Shown piece after piece: positions 5,931 through 10,648 of a stretch of 10,648 bases of DNA. This stretch comes from Candidatus Zixiibacteriota bacterium (GTDB lineage Bacteria; Zixibacteria; MSB-5A5; JAABVY01): the NCBI GenBank assembly GCA_014730285.1, contig WJIM01000277.1, forward strand, positions 1 through 10,648. Reading direction: 5' to 3'. The notes below the pieces were generated by a model. The model worked only from the letters and a program-made list of their open reading frames with translations. It was not told where the DNA came from and ran no database searches. Both the position numbers and the translations under genes were made by a program. Numbering within the stretch: position 1 is the stretch's first letter; each line of letters starts with the position of its first letter.

Positions 5931-6038
5931 GTCATTCTGAGTGAGTCCCGCCGATGGCGAGGACGATCGCGGGAATCTCCGCCGTTGGCTCAAGAATGAC
6001 CGCGGAGATTGCCACGTCGCTTCGCTCCTCGCAATGAC
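5931..6038. repeat. 108-base composite repeat GTCATT...AATGAC
   Basis: Two related units lie head to head. The first runs GTCATTCTGAGTGAG to GGGAATCTCCGCC on the plus strand. The second, read on the minus strand, runs GTCATTGCGAGGAGCGAAGC to GGCAATCTCCGCG. The outer ends GTCATT/AATGAC are inverted, and GTCATTCTGAG (5931-5941) is nearly inverted by CTCAAGAATGAC (5989-6000). The minus-strand unit is a word family I recall from dispersed intergenic repeats of many unrelated bacteria. Its translations ('VIARSEATWQS') are often mis-annotated as proteins. Confidence 0.7.
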
Positions 6039-6107
6039 GAATATCAATGCATTCATAGTGTATCAACACTCCCTAAAACGTGGGCCATCACGAAATATTC
6101 CAAAATT

Positions 6108-6133
6108 AAAAAAGGCGCCGGGGAAACGGCGCC
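6108..6133 (-). terminator. Rho-independent terminator of the T9SS-tailed protein gene
   Basis: On the minus strand GGCGCCG, loop TTTCCC, CGGCGCC forms a seven-pair GC stem followed by T6, about 36 bases after the stop codon at 6169. Confidence 0.9.
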
Positions 6134-6168
6134 TCAAATTCAAAGAAATCCTTCTGGCAGGTATTGAT

Positions 6169-6987
6169 TTATTTCATCATTACCATCTTCTTGATTTCCT
6201 TATACTGGCCGGAGGTCAGGCGATAGAAGTAAACACCACTTGCAACAGTGCTGCCAAACTCATCATCACCATTCCAGGTAACAGTATAATTACCGGCGTC
6301 CTGATACTCATTCACCAGAGTCTTGACCTGCTGGCCGAGAATGTTGTAAACCTCAACGTTTACCATTCCGGCTTCAGGAAGGGCGTATGAGATATCGGTT
6401 GTCGGGTTGAACGGGTTCGGGGCATTCTGAGCGAGGTTGAACTGCTCGGGAATAACCGCGCCGCCGCCAAAAGCGACAGTTCCGTTCTCAAAAGTAGGAT
6501 TGATAGTCTTCACGACCGGTACATTGTCCTCATACTCGTTGTAAACGAGGCTGAGTTCATGGCTGGGCGCTTCCGAGGTATACGGAGTCACCTCAAATTC
6601 GGCCAGAGAAAGATCATCAACACGGAATACCAGGTTGGCAACTACAGCATCGTTACCGACGGCAGCTTTAGAAAGAGCAGGCTTCTGCTCATAAACCATG
6701 CTGATCAGTCCGATTGTGACACGGTTGTTGGCCTCGTCGATATTGGCCAGCTTCGCGTCAAAGTAGCTAACTCTGTTGGTGAACTCAACGTCGGTCAATG
6801 TTACACCATCGCTGTATTCCAGCGGGATGTCCATAGCCATAATATCCTGATCGTTGGATACCATCAGGGGAACTGTGACTACATCGTCATTCCAGGTAGC
6901 CTCGCCCAGGCGGACAGTATTGCCAGCCATCAGCATCGGCACCATCAAAAAGATTGCCAGTACGGCCATTACGCTAACACGTTTCAT
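6169..6987 (-). CDS. Exported protein with type-IX-like C-terminal sorting/FlgD-like Ig domain
   Basis: From ATG at 6987 this is 272 residues. A signal peptide (MKRVSVMAVLAIFLMVPMLMAG) leads into a beta-rich domain of about 150 residues that is paralogous to the exported protein at 4037. Next come 'FNLAQNAPNPFNPTTDISYALPEAG', 'VEVYNILGQQVKTL', 'AGNYTVTWNGDDEFG', 'ASGVYFYRLTSG' and the basic end KEIKKMVMMK. This is the classic C-terminal sorting domain (Por-secretion type A, FlgD-Ig-like) that directs proteins through the type IX system to the surface in FCB-group bacteria. An ATG at 7026 in the same frame adds 13 residues (METLKPLGGGGYL) and has GGAG seven bases ahead. The later start is preferred because it gives a normal signal peptide and follows AGGAGG/GGGTGG. 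The gene has its own promoter and terminator. The ligand or role of the N-terminal domain is unknown. Confidence 0.88.
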   Translation of the reverse strand: MKRVSVMAVLAIFLMVPMLMAGNTVRLGEATWNDDVVTVPLMVSNDQDIMAMDIPLEYSDGVTLTDVEFTNRVSYFDAKLANIDEANNRVTIGLISMVYEQKPALSKAAVGNDAVVANLVFRVDDLSLAEFEVTPYTSEAPSHELSLVYNEYEDNVPVVKTINPTFENGTVAFGGGAVIPEQFNLAQNAPNPFNPTTDISYALPEAGMVNVEVYNILGQQVKTLVNEYQDAGNYTVTWNGDDEFGSTVASGVYFYRLTSGQYKEIKKMVMMK

Positions 6988-7000
6988 CAGGTAACCACCC

Positions 7001-7006
7001 CCTCCT
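7001..7006 (-). promoter_or_regulatory. RBS candidate for the start at 6987
   Basis: On the minus strand AGGAGG (7001-7006) lies 13 bases ahead of the ATG at 6987. It runs into GGGTGG, which is seven bases ahead. A rival site GGAG (7034-7037) is seven bases ahead of the in-frame ATG at 7026, so the start is not settled by the RBS alone. Confidence 0.45.
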
Positions 7007-7123
7007 AAGGGTTTGAGTGTTTCCATAAAATAACTCCATAAATTTTATTTGCGAAATCAGCTAATCGTTAATGGCGTGCCCAGTTACGTAAGGTACTACA
7101 TCTATGTAGCTCTGACCACATCC

Positions 7124-7152
7124 AAGATAATTTACGATTTGTCTTTTGTCAA
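7124..7152 (-). promoter_or_regulatory. Sigma-70 promoter of the T9SS-tailed protein gene
   Basis: On the minus strand TTGACA (7147-7152, perfect) is followed by a 17-base spacer and TATCTT (7124-7129). The start near 7117 leaves a leader of about 90-130 bases. That leader contains the small inverted repeat CTACAT-CT-ATGTAG (7096-7109). No known riboswitch was recognised in it. Confidence 0.65.
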
Positions 7153-7189
7153 GAAATAAAAAGTTTAACTCCCATTACATTTATGTTAG

Positions 7190-7492
7190 CTACTTGTTAA
7201 ATCCGAGGATTTTTCTCCCTTCCTCCGAGATTCGTTCCGGGGTCCAGGGTGGTTCCCACACAACATTGACCTTCACATCCTCAACGCCTTCGACTTTTTC
7301 AACCTTACTCTGTATGTCGCGGGCGATTAATGAGTGCATGGGACAACCGGGGGCGGTAAGGGTCATATCGATTTCGACATTCCCATTGTCGGAACGGATA
7401 TCATATATTAAACCGAGATCGAGCACGTTTAACGGGATCTCGGGGTCGTAACATTCTTTCAAAGCAGTCTCTATTTTCTCCTTGCTTGCCAT
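7190..7492 (-). CDS. MIP18-family (DUF59/SufT-like) iron-sulfur assembly factor
   Basis: From ATG at 7492 this is a 100-residue cytosolic protein covering the whole MIP18 domain: 'ALKECYDPEIPLNVLDLGLIYDI' (10-32), 'IDMTLTAPGCPMHSLIARDI' (41-60) with the conserved Cys50 of the PGCP motif, and the terminal 'VVWEPPWTPERISEEGRKILGF'. Members (SufT, PaaD, the eukaryotic CIA2 proteins) help mature Fe-S proteins. The WxPPW(T/S)P ending fits the stand-alone bacterial 'metal-sulfur cluster assembly factor' group rather than PaaD. The start is chosen because AGGAG (7499-7503) lies six bases ahead. A longer reading to 7534 would place its start inside the hairpin at 7506-7538 and adds unconserved residues. 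No suf or isc gene is nearby. It shares its strand with the acetyltransferase 86 bases upstream and may be co-transcribed. Confidence 0.92.
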   Translation of the reverse strand: MASKEKIETALKECYDPEIPLNVLDLGLIYDIRSDNGNVEIDMTLTAPGCPMHSLIARDIQSKVEKVEGVEDVKVNVVWEPPWTPERISEEGRKILGFNK

Positions 7493-7505
7493 AAAAACGC
7501 TCCTA

Positions 7506-7538
7506 TTCGTTGTTGTTTCACGATTATGCAACAACGAA
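7506..7538. promoter_or_regulatory. Perfect inverted repeat ahead of the MIP18 gene
   Basis: TTCGTTGTTG (7506-7515) and CAACAACGAA (7529-7538) are exact inverted copies around 13 bases. The repeat ends three bases before the RBS of the MIP18 gene. It could be an operator or a leader hairpin that affects translation. It is not a standard terminator: the stem is not GC-rich, and the nearest T run is six bases downstream. Confidence 0.5.
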
Positions 7539-7578
7539 CAGCCTCTCTCTGTTTCCTGATGTTGGGGAAAATAATAAA

Positions 7579-8517
7579 CTAAAGATTTTTAACTCCTTGT
7601 CCTGTATGGTATACAAAATTGAAGCATTTTCGTTTCAATTTAAATTTAAAATTCTTATAAATTTTCAAAGCCGCCTCATTTCCGGCGGAAACCATAAGCA
7701 CACACCTTCTGTAGTTCGACTTTTTCATGCCCTCCAGGGTACGGAAAAACAGATATTTGCCCAATCCCCGCCCCTGAAAATCCGGATCGACAACCAGATT
7801 GGAGATCCACAGATCCGCCCCGGATCGGGTGCAGTAGATAGCGCCCGCAAGTCTATTTCCGCTCATTGCAAACCAGCTCATGTTCCGCTCGAAAAAGGCC
7901 GTGCTCGAATGCACGATCCTCAGGGAGGGCGGCTCAATGCCGATATCTGTCAGTATATCGATTATACGTTCATCGGGATGATTTTCATAAGCCCGTTTGT
8001 CGAGAACAGTAATATTTTGATCCAGAAGCCGGCTGTACTTTTTCAAAGTGAAACCCTCGGGGCGTTTCGGGGCGTGAACCTCATAGCGGATCGAATATTC
8101 CATCTTATATCTTTCCATAATCTCGAATCCCGCTTTAGCAAACAGCCTCTTCTGGTTTTCGATTTCCATGTCCGGCAGTGGTTCCGGAAAAACAATCGAC
8201 TTTCCGGGAAACCTTTCCCGCAGATCGCTGACGAGTTTTGACAGCAGTTTCTCGCGCCCCTCGACATCATCCACATATATCATTGAGCCCAGGACTGAGT
8301 GTGAGCCTGTTTTAAATAGTATGAAACCCTGTATGCCATCCTCATCGACTATGGTCAAGGCGCGGTCTTTTCCGCCTGTAATCTTCTCGATCATCAGGTT
8401 CACCCAGGCCGGACCGATAATCATATCGCCAAACCTATTCTGGCCCTGCCTGTATTTTTCGAGGAGCTGATCAAGACGAATCAGTTCCGGCCCCTGAAGA
8501 ATTCTGGTCTCGTTCAT
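7579..8517 (-). CDS. GNAT-family N-acetyltransferase with two GNAT-like halves
   Basis: This 312-residue cytosolic protein would transfer an acetyl group from acetyl-CoA to an unknown amine. The C-terminal half (about 153-304) is a full GNAT domain: 'LWISNLVVDPDFQGRGLGKYLF' (236-257) holds the acetyl-CoA pyrophosphate loop Q248-G-R-G-L-G253, and 'SAGNEAALKIYKNFKFKLKRK' (277-297) is the family's closing helix and strand. The N-terminal half (about 5-145) lacks a clear acetyl-CoA loop but ends 'LFAKAGFEIMERYKMEYS', parallel to the C-terminal 'IYKNFKFKLKRKCFNFVY'. A duplicated GNAT fold with a worn first copy is likely. The GNAT match is firm and the substrate unknown. The ATG at 8517 is preceded by AGGGAAAGG and a strong promoter at 8547-8575. 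Confidence 0.85.
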   Translation of the reverse strand: MNETRILQGPELIRLDQLLEKYRQGQNRFGDMIIGPAWVNLMIEKITGGKDRALTIVDEDGIQGFILFKTGSHSVLGSMIYVDDVEGREKLLSKLVSDLRERFPGKSIVFPEPLPDMEIENQKRLFAKAGFEIMERYKMEYSIRYEVHAPKRPEGFTLKKYSRLLDQNITVLDKRAYENHPDERIIDILTDIGIEPPSLRIVHSSTAFFERNMSWFAMSGNRLAGAIYCTRSGADLWISNLVVDPDFQGRGLGKYLFFRTLEGMKKSNYRRCVLMVSAGNEAALKIYKNFKFKLKRKCFNFVYHTGQGVKNL

Positions 8518-8546
8518 ACCTTTCCCTGCAAGTTTTAACAGCAGGC

Positions 8547-8575
8547 ATTATAAGGAGGGAGCCTGTCCTTTCCAA
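8547..8575 (-). promoter_or_regulatory. Promoter of the GNAT gene
   Basis: On the minus strand TTGGAA (8570-8575), a 17-base spacer and a perfect TATAAT (8547-8552). The predicted start near 8540 leaves about 22 bases of leader before the ATG at 8517. It is back to back with the transporter promoter. Confidence 0.6.
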
Positions 8576-8586
8576 CCAGTTTTTAC

Positions 8587-8615
8587 TTGACACATCGCGG
8601 GCGCGCAAATAGCTT
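8587..8615 (+). promoter_or_regulatory. Promoter of the OPT transporter gene
   Basis: TTGACA (8587-8592, perfect), a 17-base spacer and TAGCTT (8610-8615). The -10 hexamer is poor, so activation or weak expression is possible. The two divergent -35 hexamers are only 11 bases apart. The gene's RBS AAGGAGG (8643-8649) is strong and unusually close to the ATG at 8653. Confidence 0.45.
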
Positions 8616-8652
8616 TCTGGAAAATTATTTTTATCCATCCTGAAGGAGGATC

Positions 8653-10644
8653 ATGGCCGAAAAAAATTCCACTCAACAGGAATTCACACCCTATGTTTCC
8701 TCGAATAAGCCGCAATCTGAAATAACCCTGCGTGCAATAATACTGGGCGCGCTGATATCGATCATATTTGGTGTCGGCAACGCTTATATCGGGCTCAGAT
8801 ACGGTATGACTGTCTCGGCCTCACTGCCGGCGGCGGTTATTTCGATGGCTATTTTGCGCGGCCTTTTCAAGCGGGCCTCGGTTCTGGAAAACAATATGGT
8901 CCAGACTATCGGCTCGGCAGGGGAATCACTGGCGGCAGGTGTGATATTTACATTCCCCGCCTTTTTGATCTGGGAGGCGTATAATACTCTTGGCATTAAC
9001 GAGATTTTCACGCTGGGAGGCCTGGAGGTTGTGGCCCTCTCGCTTTTGGGCGGCGCCATGGGAATCTTCCTGATGATTCCTCTCCGCCGTTATCTTGTGG
9101 AAAAGGAGCACGGCAAGCTCAAATTCCCCGAGGGTACGGCCTGCGCCGAGATCATAGTGGCGGGAGATAAGGGCGGCGCCCGTGCCAAAACGGTCTTCTG
9201 GGGCATCGGATTCGGTGCGGTTTACAAAGCCCTGATGGCCGGCGGGATTTTCTGGAATGAGTTCCCCACCAAAGACCTCAAGTTCAAGCCTATGGACGGC
9301 GGTGTAATCGGTCTCGACAGCACTCCGGCCCTTCTGGGCGTAGGCTACATAATCGGTCCGAGAATTGCCGCTTTGATGCTGGCCGGAGCTGTGCTCGGCT
9401 ACCTGGGAATTGCCCCCCTGGCCAAATATATCGGCCTTGACTATCTGCTTGCTCACGGTCCGGCGGGCATGCTTCCGGATGAGGTCACCAATTCATTTAT
9501 TCGAAATCATATAATAAAATATCTCGGAGTAGGCGCGGTATCGATAGGCGGATTCGTCAGCCTGATAAAATCATTCCCGACAATTATCCAGTCATTTGCC
9601 ACAGGCTTCAGGCAGATCGTAAAGCGCGGCTCGAAAGAAGAGCAGGAAGACGTTCCCAGAACCCAGAAGGACCTGCCCATGTCAACCGTTTTGATCGGCA
9701 CTCTTCTGGTAATTATAGCGCTCTGGGTTTATCCCGGCACCAATATCAATATCATCGCAATCGGCCTGACTGTGGTCTTCGGGTTCTTCTTCATCGTGGT
9801 CGCTGCACGGATTGTCGGTATTGTCGGCTCGTCGTCATCGCCTGTCTCGGGCATGACTATCGCCACGCTTCTGGTAACCTGCCTGGTTCTGGTTTCCTTC
9901 GGCATTGCAGGGGCAGTTGGGATGGTCACGGCAATGACTATAGGCGCGGTAGTTTGTATCTCCGTCTGTCTTTCCGGGGATATCGCGCAGGATCTCAAAA
10001 CCGGATATTTGCTGGGTGCCACGCCGCGCAAAATGCAGATGATGGAATTCGTAGGTCTGACCGCTTCGGCGCTTACCATGGGTATGGTGCTCTTTCTGTT
10101 GGTCGATACATACGGCATTGTGCCCTCGGCCGAGCATCCCGATCCCCTGCTTGCGCCGCAGGCTAATGTTATGGCTGCGGTTGTGCAAGGCATTCTTGGC
10201 GGTGAACTGCCCTGGGAGTTTATCATCGCCGGCGGTATGATCGCGATTGCGGTAGAATTTTTGGGCGTGAGTTCCCTGCCGTTTTCAATCGGGCTTTATC
10301 TTCCACTCGACCTTTCAACACCGATCATGTGCGGCGGACTTCTGGCGCTGATGGTCAGAAAAACTACAAAGGAAATTGGAAGATACAAAGTACGAGAGCA
10401 GAAGGGAGTGCTTTTCGGCTCCGGAATTGTGGCGGGCGACGCCTTGATAGGAGTCGGCGTAGCGCTGCTTCTGTATATGTCGGATAAGGTAGCATTCTTT
10501 GTGCCGTATAAAGATTATGTCGAGAAGCATTCGGCCGAATCGTTCTTCGGCGCGCCGTGGGGCGATATACTCTCGCTGGGAGCTTTCGCGGTTCTGATGG
10601 CTATCTTCTGGCAGTTTACAAGGCATAACAAGAACGAAATATAG
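8653..10644 (+). CDS. OPT-family oligopeptide transporter
   Basis: This 663-residue inner-membrane protein has the many hydrophobic segments (about 14-16) expected of the OPT family, proton-coupled carriers of oligopeptides or metal-chelate compounds. Family signatures are clear: 'GALISIIFGVGNAYIGLRYGMTVSASLPAAV' near 32-62, 'ENNMVQTIGSAGESLAAGVIFTFPA' at 79-103, 'GIFLMIPLRRYLV' near 137-149 and 'KFPEGTACAEIIVAGDKGG' at 157-175. These match the prokaryotic OPT subfamily (TIGR00733-like) rather than the yeast transporters. The N-terminus is polar and cytosolic, and a basic loop near residues 323-338 (VKRGSKEEQEDVPRTQ) splits the two halves. The length is normal and the gene is complete, ending four bases before the window edge. 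It is read divergently from the GNAT gene. The substrate cannot be told from sequence. A peptide role would fit an organism with the M29 aminopeptidase seen here, but the two genes are far apart. Confidence 0.95.
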   Translation: MAEKNSTQQEFTPYVSSNKPQSEITLRAIILGALISIIFGVGNAYIGLRYGMTVSASLPAAVISMAILRGLFKRASVLENNMVQTIGSAGESLAAGVIFTFPAFLIWEAYNTLGINEIFTLGGLEVVALSLLGGAMGIFLMIPLRRYLVEKEHGKLKFPEGTACAEIIVAGDKGGARAKTVFWGIGFGAVYKALMAGGIFWNEFPTKDLKFKPMDGGVIGLDSTPALLGVGYIIGPRIAALMLAGAVLGYLGIAPLAKYIGLDYLLAHGPAGMLPDEVTNSFIRNHIIKYLGVGAVSIGGFVSLIKSFPTIIQSFATGFRQIVKRGSKEEQEDVPRTQKDLPMSTVLIGTLLVIIALWVYPGTNINIIAIGLTVVFGFFFIVVAARIVGIVGSSSSPVSGMTIATLLVTCLVLVSFGIAGAVGMVTAMTIGAVVCISVCLSGDIAQDLKTGYLLGATPRKMQMMEFVGLTASALTMGMVLFLLVDTYGIVPSAEHPDPLLAPQANVMAAVVQGILGGELPWEFIIAGGMIAIAVEFLGVSSLPFSIGLYLPLDLSTPIMCGGLLALMVRKTTKEIGRYKVREQKGVLFGSGIVAGDALIGVGVALLLYMSDKVAFFVPYKDYVEKHSAESFFGAPWGDILSLGAFAVLMAIFWQFTRHNKNEI

Positions 10645-10648
10645 CGGA

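Larger units (their letters stand above)
5757..6038. repeat. Mosaic of palindromic intergenic repeats
   Basis: The 440 bases between the two convergent genes hold no credible gene but are filled with hairpins. In order these are a perfect 24-base palindromic hairpin (5763-5786), a long imperfect hairpin (5806-5843), two mutually inverted copies of a GTAG-GGC hairpin (5859-5885 and 5898-5924), and a 108-base GTCATT...AATGAC composite (5931-6038). The word AATCTCCGC occurs three times: at 5787-5795, at 5974-5982, and inverted at 6002-6010. This links the first and last parts. The layout suggests accumulated copies of one or more dispersed repeat families between the terminators. Positions 6039-6107 show nothing else. 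Confidence 0.7.

Noticed and set aside
5757..6038. CRISPR array
   Set aside because: The repeats are palindromic, of different kinds and irregularly spaced, with no identical direct repeats separated by uniform spacers and no cas gene.
5523..6056. 177-residue minus-strand open frame starting MNALIFVIARSEATWQS
   Set aside because: It translates the palindromic repeat block and then the antisense of the PEP-CTERM gene's end. 'VIARSEATWQS' is a well-known false protein produced by this repeat family.
5941..6390. 149-residue plus-strand open frame across the repeat block and terminator
   Set aside because: It runs through the repeat, the terminator and antisense to the conserved T9SS sorting domain, so it cannot be the coding frame.
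6988..7117. Riboswitch in the long leader of the T9SS-tailed protein gene
   Set aside because: No core of the c-di-GMP, cobalamin, preQ1 or other classes I know could be recognised; only a small 5-bp hairpin is visible.
7190..7534. Longer MIP18 protein starting at 7534
   Set aside because: The extra 14 residues are encoded by the inverted repeat and RBS region, and the ATG at 7492 has AGGAG at good spacing.
7510..8241. 243-residue plus-strand open frame opposite the GNAT gene
   Set aside because: The minus strand codes an unmistakable GNAT domain with promoter and start; the plus-strand translation has no family features.

Overview
The window looks like chromosomal sequence from an uncultured bacterium of the Fibrobacteres-Chlorobi-Bacteroidetes (FCB) sphere, most like the candidate phylum Zixibacteria or a neighbour. 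The main reason is a secreted protein that ends in a 'NAPNPFNPTT ... GVYFYRL ... KKMVMMK' type-IX-like sorting tail. Other supports are a PEP-CTERM protein, an M29 aminopeptidase and a prokaryotic OPT transporter, all with moderate base composition. The placement is inferred from gene style, not from a marker gene.

Layout. Positions 1-2348 hold three minus-strand genes: alkA-like 3-methyladenine glycosylase, then ogt (one base apart), then an M29 aminopeptidase cut by the window edge. Positions 2516-4576 hold a plus-strand pair: a TPR lipoprotein followed by a small exported protein, closed by a clear terminator. A 317-base gap follows, with a good sigma-54-type -24/-12 element just ahead of a PEP-CTERM protein (4894-5649), which has its own terminator. 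Positions 5757-6038 carry no credible gene. They hold a dense mosaic of palindromic intergenic repeats, including two inverted copies of one hairpin whose stems differ by compensated base pairs. Minus-strand genes then resume: a T9SS-tailed exported protein (6169-6987) with its own promoter and terminator, a MIP18-family Fe-S assembly factor (7190-7492) and a tandem-GNAT acetyltransferase (7579-8517). An OPT-family transporter (8653-10644) runs divergently from the acetyltransferase through back-to-back promoters.

How the genes may work together. alkA and ogt form an alkylation-repair pair covering N-alkyl and O6-alkyl damage. The centre of the window is devoted to the cell envelope: a TPR outer-membrane-type lipoprotein, an exported beta-rich protein, a PEP-CTERM protein and a T9SS-type protein. 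The exported protein at 4037 and the T9SS protein at 6169 share a recognisable paralogous domain, and the two C-terminal sorting signals belong to unrelated export systems. No exosortase, T9SS component, sigma-54 activator, CRISPR array, tRNA, rRNA or transposase is visible. The most noteworthy signals are the sigma-54-like promoter of the PEP-CTERM gene, the covarying hairpin pair and the shared exported domain.
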